From Sporomusaceae bacterium FL31 (lineage in GTDB: Bacteria > Bacillota > Negativicutes > DSM-1736 > Dendrosporobacteraceae): a stretch of 64,000 nt of DNA. The stretch is taken from the NCBI GenBank assembly GCA_003990955.1, contig BIFV01000013.1, positions 124,001-188,000 of the forward strand, read 5' to 3'. This document shows positions 33,749-43,162 of the stretch, piece by piece. Below the pieces are notes generated by a model. That model was not told where the DNA came from and searched no databases. It saw only the letters and a list, made by a program, of their open reading frames with translations. Within the stretch, counting starts at the first letter, position 1; every line of letters starts with the position of its first letter. Both the position numbers and the translations under genes were made by a program.

Positions 33749-35144
33749 CTGCACGATCAAGCCATGCTTTTCGCAGCAGTGCAACAGCTGCTGGAATATC
33801 CTCAAGAGCTATTCCGCCGAATCCTAACAGAATATGGTCTGCTAGCGTGTGCTCAGAATTAGTCCATAACTTGTTCTTTGCGGAAATATTCACACCTAAT
33901 TTGGCTGCATTCATGGTTAGGTCTTGTAAGAAAATTGGACTTTTCAGTTGCAGCAGGAGATGAAGGCCGGCATTCATCCCGGTTATAGAAAGGTTATCAC
34001 CAAAGTTTTCTTTTAGTTCATGGATGAGCAGATCGTGCTTTTTCTTAAAAATTCGGAGCATTTTGCGTAAATGGCTTTCGAAATGACCTTCCTTAAGAAG
34101 CAATTCCAGAGGTTTTTGAATGAGAAACGGGACTGAACAGGCCAGCATTGGTGACATTTGCTGGATTTGCTGAGTTAAATCTTTGGGAAGAACCATATAG
34201 GCTACCCGCAAGGAAGGCAGTAATACTTTAGAAAAACTTCCAATGTAGATGACTTTGTCAGGAGCTAGACCCTGCAGGGATGCAATCGGTTTTACATTAT
34301 ATCTCAGATGACTGCTATAATCGTCTTCGATAATAAAAGCATTCTGTTCATATGCCCATTCAATCAGCCGAAGTCGTCTGGTTATGGACATAATACGACC
34401 AGTTGGGAATTGGTGTGAGGGAGTGACATATACAGCTTTTGCTATTGATGAATACAATGCTTTTACGTTGAGTCCGTGATGGTTTATGGGAATGGGCTGC
34501 ACGCAGAATCCTTGATTCATAAAAGTACGATACGCTCCGGCAAATCCGGGATCTTCCATAGCGATGGCTGAGGTCAGTGGTTTAAGCAATTGACTGGCCA
34601 GGTCTAAGCCGTGTTGTGTGCCGGAAGTAATTAAAATTTGCTCAATTGTACATTTAATATCGCGATAATCACGTAAATAATTTAGAATTTCTTTACGGAG
34701 GCCGATTTCTCCCATAAATGATGGATAGCTTAGCAGGTCATCCTGGTCATTGCGAAGGCATTGATTGGTTAATTTCTGCCATTGAGAGAAGGGAAAAGAA
34801 TGTGGGCTAAGCTTTCCATACGTGAAATCGTAGCGGTTGGTTTCGAGCGGTGATTCAGATATCGTCTCTGTTTGTGGTAAATTTGCTAAGGGTGGCAGGA
34901 TAGTATTATGGAGCGCTTCGACATAATAGCCGCTGCGTGGTTTGCCAATAATATAGCCTTCGGATAAAAGCTGCTGATAAGCCAAATCCACAGTATTTCT
35001 GCTAATACCCAGTTCTGTCGAAAGCCTGCGGCTTGAGACCAGCTTTGACTGAGCGCAAAGCTCACCACTTAGAATTTTGGCCCGCAGCTGCTGGTACAAT
35101 TGGCGATACAGCGGGATTTTGTTTTTTAGATCCAGTAAGAGCAT
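33744..35144 (-). CDS. MocR/PdxR family regulator, second copy
   Basis: The 466-residue protein has a GntR winged helix (LYRQLYQQLRAKILSGEL...SSRRLSTELGISRNTVDLAYQQL) and an aminotransferase domain with ITSGTQHGLDLAS, YVTPSHQFPTGRIMS, IIEDDYSSHLRY and the lysine site YIGSFSKVLLPSLRVAY. YVTPSHQFPTG is typical of the PdxR subgroup. Only ~30% like the MocR at 29.6 kb by eye, so it is not a recent duplicate. No partner gene lies divergent to it within 300 bases, so its target is unclear. A strong ribosome site (aggagg) precedes the ATG. Confidence 0.92.
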   Translation of the reverse strand: MLLLDLKNKIPLYRQLYQQLRAKILSGELCAQSKLVSSRRLSTELGISRNTVDLAYQQLLSEGYIIGKPRSGYYVEALHNTILPPLANLPQTETISESPLETNRYDFTYGKLSPHSFPFSQWQKLTNQCLRNDQDDLLSYPSFMGEIGLRKEILNYLRDYRDIKCTIEQILITSGTQHGLDLASQLLKPLTSAIAMEDPGFAGAYRTFMNQGFCVQPIPINHHGLNVKALYSSIAKAVYVTPSHQFPTGRIMSITRRLRLIEWAYEQNAFIIEDDYSSHLRYNVKPIASLQGLAPDKVIYIGSFSKVLLPSLRVAYMVLPKDLTQQIQQMSPMLACSVPFLIQKPLELLLKEGHFESHLRKMLRIFKKKHDLLIHELKENFGDNLSITGMNAGLHLLLQLKSPIFLQDLTMNAAKLGVNISAKNKLWTNSEHTLADHILLGFGGIALEDIPAAVALLRKAWLDRAE

Positions 35145-35361
35145 GGTGGCCTCCTGGTAGATAACTCAGTTTAGGTAATACGACGTTAAAGTGTGTCATA
35201 CAGAAAGTATAAGAAATTTGCTGCTATGCAGTATCAAGCTAATTTTACAGAAAACACAGATGATTTTACAACTTCTTTTTATCAATTTTTAAAATGAGCC
35301 CACTCAGTCAACCGACAACTAAGAGCAATATTCTCTTGAGTCAATGTCTCGTAAGCCTATA

Positions 35362-35390
35362 ATGACAAAAAATGTCGAAATTGGTATAAT
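35362..35390 (+). promoter_or_regulatory. Promoter of the diguanylate cyclase gene
   Basis: ATGACA (35362-35367), 17 bases, TATAAT (35385-35390). The rest of the 302-base gap 35145-35446 shows nothing I recognise. Confidence 0.65.
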
Positions 35391-35446
35391 ATAATAGTTA
35401 AGAATTCCTTGTTAGCATGCTAGTGAAAGGATTTTAATAATACTTT

Positions 35447-36638
35447 ATGACAAAGATACTTTCTATTGTAACTACCATTCCATTTGCTCTGCTGATTGTG
35501 GTGAGTGCAGCTTATTTGCAAGTTCCAGTCGAATCTTCCTTATCGGCAACTATATATAATTTCTCTTATGTCATTTATTGTATTGGTATGATGCTAAGTT
35601 GGTGGTTTAATCGCAGCCGGGTCTTTTTTTCGATAGCTGTTCTTGCTCTGGCACAGTTTTCTCTCAGTCAAGTGGCAGCCGCCGCGATTTCCGACTTACG
35701 GAAAAATGATTTGTCCTATTATTGGTGTATTATTGCCAATGAATATTGTTGTTTTTTCTTCCTTAAAAGAACGGGGAATTTTCAATTCATGGGGCTTAAA
35801 ACGCTTTGGCATAGTCTTCATTCAGGTGGTTTATATCGCTTTAGCCTTGCTATCAAATGATAGCACATTGCTGAACTTTTTTTATAAAGAAGTATTGGCT
35901 GAGCCGCTGGTCTTTACTACTATCCCGCAGCCAGCTTTAATTGCTTATAGTATTGTGCTTTTATTGATGCTATTGAAGCAGTTAAAAAAGCAAAGGCATT
36001 TAGACAATGCATTTGTTGCCGTGTTGATTGCTACCTTCATTGGGTTACATCTGAACGCTGAACCACTGGCTATTCCGATATTCTTTTCTTTGTCTGCAAT
36101 GATTCTTGTTATTTCTGTGGTTCAGGATTCCTATTCGATGGCCTACTTGGACGAACTGACAGGGTTGCCGGCTCGTCGCGCCCTTCGGGAAGATTTATTG
36201 AAATTAAGTGGTGAATATACTATAGCCATGCTGGACATAGATTTTTTTAAAAAATTTAATGATACCTACGGGCATGATACCGGGGATGACGTATTGCGAC
36301 TGGTGGCATCGGTATTAAAAAATGTAACCGGGGGAGGTAAGGCTTTCCGCTATGGCGGTGAAGAATTTACTATTGTTTTTCCTCACGCCAAAATTACGGA
36401 AGTGCTGCCACACTTGGAAAAGCTGCGGGCGGCAGTTGAAAAATCTCCCTATGCGTATGTGAAAAAGATTAAAGATGACGCCAAGAGGAAACCAACTGCT
36501 AAAAATCTTTTTGTGACCATCAGCATTGGCGTTGCCGAACGCAGCGAAAAAAACGATCATCCAGATGCTGTAATAAAAGCTGCCGATACCGCTCTTTACC
36601 GTGCCAAGAAAAAAGGCCGGAACTGTGTATGTAAGTAG
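35447..36638 (+). pseudogene. Membrane GGDEF diguanylate cyclase, interrupted by a frameshift
   Basis: Two overlapping frames form one protein. The first (from 35447) gives membrane helices up to about AAAAISDLRKND; the second continues with ICPIIGVLLPMNIVVFSSLKERG, more helices, then a complete GGDEF domain (DELTGLPARRALRED, DIDFFKKFNDTYGHDTGD, active loop RYGGEEF). Removing one A from the A5 run at 35702-35706 joins the frames cleanly. The catalytic domain looks intact, so either the strain has lost the N-terminus, slippage restores it, or the base is a sequencing error. c-di-GMP synthesis would be its role. Confidence 0.85.
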
Positions 36639-36738
36639 AAGGGATCCATCGGATCAAAAAAGAGCTATAAATCTTAATGGCTGATTCGCATTGACGGAAG
36701 ATATTATAAAGGCAACTATTTCTGTGCCGACATATCTG

Positions 36739-36780
36739 CTAAAGAGCACCATCGTTTTAAAAAGCGATGGTGCTCTTTAG
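36739..36780. terminator. Hairpin after the GGDEF gene
   Basis: Exact 16-base arms (36739-36754, 36765-36780) with a 10-base loop; flanks are only weakly T-rich. Confidence 0.7.
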
Positions 36781-36918
36781 CATTTTCAGAAGGCTGCCTG
36801 TGGGCGAACAACAAAAAATAACCTAAAGTTAGCGTAAGTTGACTTGTTTCTTTCCAGAAGAAATATACAATGAAGGTAATTTAAGTTCCCATTTACGCTT
36901 ATCTAGAGGTGGTAGCTA

Positions 36919-37179
36919 ATGCTGAAAATGCTAAGCAAGTTTGCTCTGGTTGGGTTATCTGGTGCTGGGGTCAACATGGCAATTTATATGTCTGTGATAG
37001 CTGTTCATGCCAATTATATGGTTGCAGCTACTTGGCTGAGTGCTTCAATGACTGTTTTTTTATTGCTGGTAACGCTGCTTGGCAGTCACACCGCAACTGG
37101 TTGGATGCGGCAGGCTCAACCTCAGTGGAACAAGGGGCAGTTCTTGCCTAGTGGGCAGCAATCTTATGCGGTGGAATAA
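36919..37179 (+). CDS. Small membrane protein, resembles N-terminal half of GtrA
   Basis: The 86-residue protein has two hydrophobic segments (about 6-27 and 33-55): KFALVGLSGAGVNMAIYMSVI and a second helix with VTLLG, then a hydrophilic tail. The first segment resembles GtrA (FLLVGxxxxxxN), whose full length is ~130 residues with four helices. It could be a truncated GtrA or an independent small protein. A ribosome site (agaggtgg) and codon pattern support translation. Function unknown. Confidence 0.55.
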   Translation: MLKMLSKFALVGLSGAGVNMAIYMSVIAVHANYMVAATWLSASMTVFLLLVTLLGSHTATGWMRQAQPQWNKGQFLPSGQQSYAVE

Positions 37180-37229
37180 TGCCAGATAATTTATTTTGAA
37201 ACTTAGCAAATTTTATTCATTGTGGAGCC

Positions 37230-37263
37230 TAGCGATTCAGGATTGTAGTATTCTGAATCGCTA
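37230..37263 (+). terminator. Hairpin after the small membrane protein
   Basis: TAGCGATTCAG (37230-37240) and CTGAATCGCTA (37253-37263) exact arms followed by TTTAC. The remaining gap to 37505 has a -10-like TATAAT near 37421 and a GC-rich hairpin (CCAGTACC...GGTATTGG) just before the next gene. Confidence 0.6.
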
Positions 37264-37505
37264 TTTACTTTATAGAGTGCCACGCCATTAAGAATCATCA
37301 TTTTGATCACTCTCTAGTGAGCCGAAGGGTGACTGCTAACGGTTACTTTTAGTCATTTGTGTGCTAGAATTTATAAAGAGAGGCTTAAACATCGGTATTC
37401 CATCATGAGGGACGTATGCTATAATGATAACAATTTACTTAATGGCCAGTACCTTACTTCCAGGAGCAACAAACCTGGTATTGGGGAGAAATGAAGGAGA
37501 ATAAG

Positions 37506-38165
37506 ATGATTAAACGGGTTGCTTATCTTTTTATAGGTTTACTGCTTTTCGGGTTTGGTATTGTCATGACTATCAGGAGTAATCTTGGAACAGCGCCTTG
37601 GGATGTGCTGCATCTTGGCCTGATCAATTACTTGCCGTTTACAGTTGGGCAAGTGTCACAAATGACGGGTATTGTTGTTATTGGCTTGAGTATCGTTATG
37701 GGAATTAAGCCCGGGTGGGGAACGATTGCTAATATGGTTTTTATCGGGCTTTTTATTGATATGTTTATGGCAAGCCCATGGTTTCCGTTGCCCAAACAGC
37801 TTGCTTCTCAAATGGCTATGCTGCTTGGCGGCGTTTTGGTTATTGGCTGGGGAAGTTTTTTCTATTTGTCCGCTGCATTTGGGGCAGGACCCCGTGACAG
37901 TTTTATGGTAGGGTCAATCCAAAAGTCAGGCTGGCCTTTGTGGAAAGTCCGGACAGCTATTGAAACCTTTGTTACCATTATCGGCTATTTTTTGGGTGGC
38001 CCGGTGGGGATTGGTACAATCGTCGTCGCATTTACGCTAGGTCCATCCATACAATTGGCATTTACCGTCATGGATAAAAAAGCACAAGATATTCAGCATG
38101 AGGATTTGCTTCTTAGAAGAGTCAGTGGTAAAGAAAGTACTGCGGAAAGTTCTCATATTAGTTAG
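37506..38165 (+). CDS. YczE/YyaS-type integral membrane protein
   Basis: The 219-residue protein has five to six helices and the YczE family pattern: LFGFGIVMTIRSNLGTAPWDVLH, GQVSQMTGIVVIG and AAFGAGPRDSFMVG (repeat of the G-x-GP-x-D motif in each half). Function of this family is unknown; in Bacillus YczE is linked to surfactin/antibiotic production. Start ATG 37506 lies six bases after AAGGAG at 37494-37499; the ATG at 37491 precedes that site. Confidence 0.85.
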   Translation: MIKRVAYLFIGLLLFGFGIVMTIRSNLGTAPWDVLHLGLINYLPFTVGQVSQMTGIVVIGLSIVMGIKPGWGTIANMVFIGLFIDMFMASPWFPLPKQLASQMAMLLGGVLVIGWGSFFYLSAAFGAGPRDSFMVGSIQKSGWPLWKVRTAIETFVTIIGYFLGGPVGIGTIVVAFTLGPSIQLAFTVMDKKAQDIQHEDLLLRRVSGKESTAESSHIS

Positions 38166-38231
38166 TGCGGATCTATTTTGAGAGTGTATAAAGTTCTTTG
38201 CTCACTTACCATAAGCGAAGGAAGATGATGT

Positions 38232-38876
38232 GTGATGCTTTTTACCGCGGGAGAAATTTATTCATATATCGGCATTGTTGCATTGCTTGTCATGATCCCA
38301 GGGCCAAACACAGTTTTAGTGATGCAGTCAGTTGCTGTTAGTGGTCGCCGCGCTGGCTTCTTTAATGTAGCTGGTATTGTAACAGCCGTTTATCTGAATG
38401 CTTTGCTATCAGGTTTGGGTTTGTCACTGATTATCATGCAGTCTACTGAGATCTATCATGGTTTGAAGATGGTTGGCGCGGGCTATATTGTATATTTAGG
38501 ATTAGCCAGCTTAATTGATGCATACAAGTTAAAGCAACAAGCATCTACAGATGCTCATGAAAATGCTAACAAACAAAAAAACAGTTATGATTTTTATACA
38601 AAAGGCATTTTGACTGGGCTGCTTAATCCTAAATCAGCTCTTTTCTTTCTGGCATTCTTTCCGCAGTTTATGCATCAGGATAGTAATCTGCTTAGTCAAT
38701 CCCTGATACTTACTTTGCTTTATTCCCTGATATCAGCAAGCTGGTATGGTCTATTAGTCATTTTTACTGGCAAACTCCGCCACATTTTGGTATGCAGTGA
38801 ACTCCAAAAGAAACTAAAAGCTATAACAGGTATCATTCTTGTTGGCCTGGGCATTAAAATAGCATTACAAAGATAA
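38232..38876 (+). CDS. LysE/RhtB family amino acid exporter
   Basis: The 214-residue protein has six helices and the LysE/RhtB signature VMIPGPNTVLVMQSVAVSGRRAGFFNVAGI near the N-terminus, plus GILTGLLNPKSALFFLAFFPQF in the middle. The family exports amino acids or homoserine lactones. The GTG at 38232 and ATG at 38235 are both plausible after AAGGAAG. Stand-alone gene. Confidence 0.92.
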   Translation: MMLFTAGEIYSYIGIVALLVMIPGPNTVLVMQSVAVSGRRAGFFNVAGIVTAVYLNALLSGLGLSLIIMQSTEIYHGLKMVGAGYIVYLGLASLIDAYKLKQQASTDAHENANKQKNSYDFYTKGILTGLLNPKSALFFLAFFPQFMHQDSNLLSQSLILTLLYSLISASWYGLLVIFTGKLRHILVCSELQKKLKAITGIILVGLGIKIALQR

Positions 38877-39079
38877 AACCTAAAAACAATTTTGAGCTAT
38901 GTAATAAAATAGATTCTGTTAGCCCTACACTAAAGATACAATCATAAAAACCAGGATTTTGCTTAATCAGGTTTCAAAGGTTACTTATCATTTTAGCTTG
39001 ATAAATTCAAATCAGACAATTGCTTTTTATCAATCCGAACCATATTGGATAAATATATCAGCTGATTTAAATCAGGGCG

Positions 39080-39298
39080 TTGGTTATTGAAAATAATAAC
39101 AGGTATTTAGCAGGTGATCCAGTTGGTGCGATAGAAGCACAATATAAATTGTCTCTTTTACGCAACGTCTATAACCTGGTGCGCTGTCCAATTGTCTCTA
39201 AAGATTTTATAGATCTGATGGGAGTGAATGTTGCTCATCTGATTAAGCCCATTGAACATGTCAGTGATGATAACCAACAAAACTCAAGGAGATTCTAA
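39080..39298 (+). pseudogene. C-terminal remnant of a DapA-family lyase
   Basis: The 72-residue frame matches only the last part of dihydrodipicolinate synthase/N-acetylneuraminate lyase-family proteins: RYLAGDPVGAIEAQYKLSLL followed by a helix and IDLMGVNVAHLIKPIEHVSDDN. The catalytic barrel (with Tyr and Lys) is missing and the 200 bases upstream show no trace of it in frame. It sits next to a tartronate semialdehyde reductase gene; the related 5-keto-4-deoxyglucarate dehydratase is a DapA-family enzyme, so the intact gene may have been part of a sugar-acid pathway. A short expressed protein is not excluded. Confidence 0.6.
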
Positions 39299-39356
39299 TG
39301 GAATTGGGACAATTAGAACTTAAGTATTTAAAACTATTGCAACGGAGGAATGAATG

Positions 39357-40244
39357 ATGGCGAAAATTGGCTTTATCGGACTTGGCATTATGGGTAAACC
39401 TATGAGTAAAAATCTTCTGAAAGCTGGTTATGATCTTGTTGTTTATAATCGAAGTCAAAATTCGGTTGCTGAATTAGTTGCTGCAGGGGCACAAGCTGCT
39501 GACACACCAAAAATGGTAGCCGAGCAGACCGATATCATCATTACGATGTTGCCTAACTCACCACAGGTAAAAGAAGTCATCTTGGGGGAAAACGGCGTTC
39601 TTGAAGGTGCTAAACAGGGTGCGGTTGTGATTGATATGAGCTCTATTGCTCCACTTGTCAGCCGGGAAATTGCCGCAAAACTCGCTGAAAAAGGCGTTGA
39701 AATGCTGGATGCACCGGTAAGCGGCGGGGAACCCAAGGCTATCGATGGTACACTGTCAGTTATGGTGGGGGGAAAACAGGAAGTTTTTGATGCGTGCTAT
39801 AATGTTATGAAAACTATGGCTGGATCGGTTGTGCGGACAGGCGATATCGGGGCCGGTAATGTTACTAAATTGGCTAACCAAGTGATTGTGGCACTTAACA
39901 TCGCCGCCATGTCTGAAGCTTTGGTGTTAGCCAGTAAAGCAGGAGTTGAACCAGAGCTTGTTTATCAGGCAATTCGTGGAGGCTTAGCTGGGAGTACTGT
40001 GCTTGACGCTAAAGCACCGCTTGTTCTTGATCGTAAATTTAATCCAGGGTTCCGAGTTAATCTTCATATTAAGGATCTTACTAACGTACTTGAAACATCT
40101 CACGAAATAGGAATCCCGCTTCCACTTACTGCTGCAGTTATGGAAATGATGCAGGCACTTAAAGTGGATGGTATGGGTGATTTGGATCATGGTGCGCTGA
40201 TTCGTTATTATGAAAAAATGGCGCAGGTTGAAGTAACCCGCTAA
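39357..40244 (+). CDS. garR: 2-hydroxy-3-oxopropionate (tartronate semialdehyde) reductase
   Basis: The 295-residue protein is a beta-hydroxyacid dehydrogenase with NAD(P) motif IGFIGLGIMGKPM, the substrate motif DAPVSGGEPKAIDGTLSVMVGG, catalytic Lys in GNVTKLANQ and the end helix with DLDHGALI. The combination matches GarR/GlxR, which reduces tartronate semialdehyde to glycerate in glyoxylate, glucarate or galactarate use. GGAGG at 39344-39348 is followed by ATGs at 39354 and 39357; the second has better spacing. A remnant of a DapA-type gene precedes it. Confidence 0.92.
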   Translation: MAKIGFIGLGIMGKPMSKNLLKAGYDLVVYNRSQNSVAELVAAGAQAADTPKMVAEQTDIIITMLPNSPQVKEVILGENGVLEGAKQGAVVIDMSSIAPLVSREIAAKLAEKGVEMLDAPVSGGEPKAIDGTLSVMVGGKQEVFDACYNVMKTMAGSVVRTGDIGAGNVTKLANQVIVALNIAAMSEALVLASKAGVEPELVYQAIRGGLAGSTVLDAKAPLVLDRKFNPGFRVNLHIKDLTNVLETSHEIGIPLPLTAAVMEMMQALKVDGMGDLDHGALIRYYEKMAQVEVTR

Positions 40245-40250
40245 TTAAAG

Positions 40251-40295
40251 AGAGGCTTGCATACGACGAAAAACGTTGTATGCAAGCCTCTTGTT
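40251..40295. terminator. Hairpin terminator between garR and yidC
   Basis: Arms 40251-40268 and 40274-40291 (18 bp, one wobble) with an A5 loop. Serves the convergent genes. Confidence 0.85.
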
Positions 40296-40306
40296 CTTAC
40301 AGCTTG

Positions 40307-40945
40307 TTAAGCAGGTACACGTAAAGCCGGCCTGCGGTATAAAAACCATTGTTGAACAATCTGGAATAGATTGCTGACTACCCAATAAAGTCCCAGCCCC
40401 GCAGGGAAACGTAATGCCATAAAGCCAATTAAACATGGCATAATCATCAATAGGAGTTTGTTTTGGCTGGAATCAGTGATGGTTTGTTGAGCTGAAATAT
40501 AAGAAGTAACTGCCGCAAGAAATGGTAGGATATAGAGCGGGTCACTGCCTGCTAAATTTTTTATCCACAGAAAGCTGGGGTGGCTCACATAAGTTAAGCT
40601 TCTAATTGCATAAAATATACCAGTTAACAAGGGCATCTGAATTAACATGGGCAAGAAGGCGGAGAGTGGATTAACACCTGCTTCTTTATACAATTTAGCA
40701 ACCTCTTCTTGTTGCTTTAGTATATTACCCTGATGCTGCTCTTTTAGCTTTTTTAGCTGGGGGCCGAGCTCCCTCATTCTTCGCATCGAGCTGATTTGTT
40801 TGACGGCTAATGGAACAAGCAGCGTTTTTAGCGAGATTGTTAACAAGATAATTGCCACTCCATAATTTGGAAATCCTAATTTACTGGTAAGATGATAAAA
40901 AAAGAGCAACACTACTTTCATTAAGCCACTAAAATATCCAAACAC
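40307..40945 (-). CDS. yidC: YidC/Oxa1 family membrane insertase, accessory copy 1
   Basis: The 212-residue protein has the Oxa1 core: a first helix pair ending in LLTISLKTLLVPLAVKQ, the cytoplasmic hairpin SMRRMRELGPQLKKL, a second helix (FLPMLIQMPLLTGIFYAI) and the last helices (RFPAGLGLYWVVSNLFQIVQQ). The usual groove Arg is Lys here. There is no lipoprotein signal, unlike SpoIIIJ/YqjG. GTG at 40945 follows GAGGAAG. It is divergent from a peptidase gene and has a close paralogue 2.2 kb away, so it probably serves a special set of substrates rather than being the housekeeping insertase. Confidence 0.92.
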   Translation of the reverse strand: MFGYFSGLMKVVLLFFYHLTSKLGFPNYGVAIILLTISLKTLLVPLAVKQISSMRRMRELGPQLKKLKEQHQGNILKQQEEVAKLYKEAGVNPLSAFLPMLIQMPLLTGIFYAIRSLTYVSHPSFLWIKNLAGSDPLYILPFLAAVTSYISAQQTITDSSQNKLLLMIMPCLIGFMALRFPAGLGLYWVVSNLFQIVQQWFLYRRPALRVPA

Positions 40946-41018
40946 AAATGCACTTCCTCTTATAATGAAAAATTATCATAGCTACAGCAATGAAGATCCA
41001 AACGCTTCTGCAATATAA

Positions 41019-41031
41019 GTTGTTCAACAAC
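41019..41031. promoter_or_regulatory. Palindrome upstream of yidC copy 1
   Basis: GTTGTTCAACAAC, about 75 bases before the yidC start. A matching element GTTGTT-N5-AACAAC lies at the same kind of position upstream of copy 2 (43872-43888). Candidate common operator. Confidence 0.45.
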
Positions 41032-41265
41032 CGTTGATTTATTCCTTTTTTAATCTTATAGTCTGTGTGGATTTTTTTCCTATAATACGGGTATATAGAC
41101 CAGATAAGTTGCCAGAACAAAATATAAATCCTTGGGAGTCATTCGAAAGCACTTTAAAAGGCTCTTGAAGCTAAGTCGGGAATTTATCTAAGATACTAGT
41201 AATTTCCTAATAAAATGAGATCTGCATGATTGGGATTTGCTAAACAAGGAAATGAGGGCTGCAAT

Positions 41266-41889
41266 GTGGAAATTAAGCATCCTGAATGGCTGCGGATTGA
41301 AGCCGATAACCGAACAATGTTTGGTTACAGCCAGGAATGGTATAGGACATCTTTTCAAAGAACCAGAGGCTGTGGCCCAACTGCTGCTGCCATGCTGCTG
41401 TTATATCTCAATAAGCGCGAGGCGGAGCCTTTGCCGTATAAGAACCATAGTATTTCCGCTATTACGCAGGTGCTTGAGAATGTATGGGATTTTGTTACAC
41501 CAAACTGGCTGCTGGGGCTTAACAGTACCAATAAATTCTGTCAGGGTGTGACAAAGCTTGTCGAGCATTATGGGCTAGGATGGAAATACCGGCGATTAAG
41601 TATACCTGTATTTAATTTCAGGCGGCCTACACTTTCCCAAGTAGTTAGTTTTTTAGAAGCGGGTGTTGATTCGGATTGTCCGATTGCTTTTTTAAATTTA
41701 CATAAAGGGAAAGTGACCACTATGGAGACCTGGCATTGGACTGTGCTAGTCGCCCTTACCTATGACGCTGGCGACAACCGTTATTTGGCAACTGCTTATG
41801 ATGGTGGACGGTCAATTACTTTTGATTTAGGTCTTTGGCTGGAAAGCAGTAAAATTGGCGGTGGCTTTGTTTATATAATAACCAATTAA
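41266..41889 (+). CDS. C39-like/papain-fold cysteine peptidase domain protein
   Basis: The 207-residue protein has a candidate Cys-His-Asp set: Cys36 in RGCGPTAAAMLLLYL, His157 in ETWHWTVLV and Asp179 in AYDGG. Cys-Gly-Pro-Thr plus His-Trp-Thr is typical of the C39-like/BtrH-type peptidase fold. No signal peptide or membrane segment is seen, so it should be cytoplasmic unless exported otherwise. GTG at 41266 is chosen since GAGGG (41254-41258) is seven bases before it. It lies 37 bases before a secreted amidase gene and between two yidC genes. Target unknown. Confidence 0.75.
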   Translation: MEIKHPEWLRIEADNRTMFGYSQEWYRTSFQRTRGCGPTAAAMLLLYLNKREAEPLPYKNHSISAITQVLENVWDFVTPNWLLGLNSTNKFCQGVTKLVEHYGLGWKYRRLSIPVFNFRRPTLSQVVSFLEAGVDSDCPIAFLNLHKGKVTTMETWHWTVLVALTYDAGDNRYLATAYDGGRSITFDLGLWLESSKIGGGFVYIITN

Positions 41890-41925
41890 AATTTAGCAAA
41901 ATTTGTTTATGAAGGAGCTGGAAAA

Positions 41926-42972
41926 GTGATTAATGGATTGATTGGGCGCTTGGTAGTCTCAGGGATCATGCTGGTTTTATTATTAATTGCTTCCTTTCCT
42001 TCCTCTGTATCTGCTGCTTTAGGTGACAGTAAACAGCAAATAGAAGCCTACTATGGGAGTGAATATTTTATTCAAGATCAAGATAAGCGGATTTGGCAAA
42101 AACAAGAGTGGCAGCCAGATGCTCACCATAAGGCAGTTGCTTATGGTTATTTGAGCCATATCGGTGATTGGCAGGCAACTCACTGGATCACGTATAATGA
42201 CCGCAAACAAGCAGTCAAAGAAACCGTATTATTGAGTAAAGACATTCGTATTAGGGATTTTCAGCAGTACTTTAACGGGATCTATGATTTGGTCAGTGCC
42301 GATACTAGTAGAGTATTTACGACATCACTTTTTTCGGGGAGTCAGCTAGGTGCTATCGTGCGAACGGAAAGTGGATTAAACTCCATTATCTTTTTTACGC
42401 GCCCTGATCATACCAAAATCAATATGCATTCAAAAATAAGCGGTTTCGAAGTTACGGCAATTACAATGCAAATGGTAAAGCAGCATTTCATAGACCAGAC
42501 TTGGCAGGTTGCAGATAACTATTTTCAAAATAAGCTATTCTTCTCTGAGAAACTTATGCCACGAGCTACTACTGATATGATTGTCATTCATCATACAGCT
42601 AAAGACAATATGTCAGTGGAGGACATTCATGAATTGCATCTAAATAAAGGCTGGGCTGGGATTGCTTATCATAAGGTCATCTTACCGGATGGAAGCATTA
42701 AAGACGGCAGACCCAAGAATATGATCGGTGCTCATGCTCTCGGCGCTAACCCGCGCAGCATCGGAATTGTGGTAGATGGTGATTTTGATAATAAACCACC
42801 TACTGCGGTGCAGATGGATAGTCTTGTTCGATTAACACGTGAGTTGATGATGAAGTATCATATTCCACTTGTGAATGTTGTACCTCATCGTGATGTAACA
42901 GAAGGAACATCGTGTCCAGGCAATCAATTTCCTTGGGATGAATTAATGTATCGACTAGCGATAGAGGGATAA
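41926..42972 (+). CDS. Secreted N-acetylmuramoyl-L-alanine amidase (Amidase_2)
   Basis: The 348-residue protein has a signal peptide (cleavage after about SSVSA, residue 30), an N-terminal ~180-residue region of unknown fold and a C-terminal amidase_2/PGRP domain. Zinc ligands are visible: His222/His223 in VIHHTAK, His324 in VPHRDV and Cys330 in TSCPG. It cuts the amide between MurNAc and the stem peptide. It is preceded by a C39-like peptidase gene and likely shares its transcript. A hairpin separates it from the second yidC. Confidence 0.9.
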   Translation: MINGLIGRLVVSGIMLVLLLIASFPSSVSAALGDSKQQIEAYYGSEYFIQDQDKRIWQKQEWQPDAHHKAVAYGYLSHIGDWQATHWITYNDRKQAVKETVLLSKDIRIRDFQQYFNGIYDLVSADTSRVFTTSLFSGSQLGAIVRTESGLNSIIFFTRPDHTKINMHSKISGFEVTAITMQMVKQHFIDQTWQVADNYFQNKLFFSEKLMPRATTDMIVIHHTAKDNMSVEDIHELHLNKGWAGIAYHKVILPDGSIKDGRPKNMIGAHALGANPRSIGIVVDGDFDNKPPTAVQMDSLVRLTRELMMKYHIPLVNVVPHRDVTEGTSCPGNQFPWDELMYRLAIEG

Positions 42973-43129
42973 GCGGATTCAGATCTTTCCTTGTCACATC
43001 AAGTACCGGCTAATCATTTTTATGATAGAGCCAGTTCTTCCTTTAAAATGTATTCTGCCTGGTCTATAGATTAGTTAGCAGGACGATACAGTTTATTCAA
43101 TGTTGGTGCAAGCAATGGTAGTAAAACGA

Positions 43130-43160
43130 AAGCAGCAATTCCTCAGCGGAATTGCTGCTT
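43130..43160. terminator. Hairpin terminator between amidase and yidC copy 2
   Basis: Exact 13-base arms (43130-43142, 43148-43160) with a 5-base loop; bidirectional between convergent genes. Confidence 0.85.
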
Positions 43161-43162
43161 AT

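Noticed and set aside
35447..35860. Two independent genes at the GGDEF locus
   Set aside because: The first frame loses membrane character right after the A5 run while the second gains it; a single frameshifted gene explains both.
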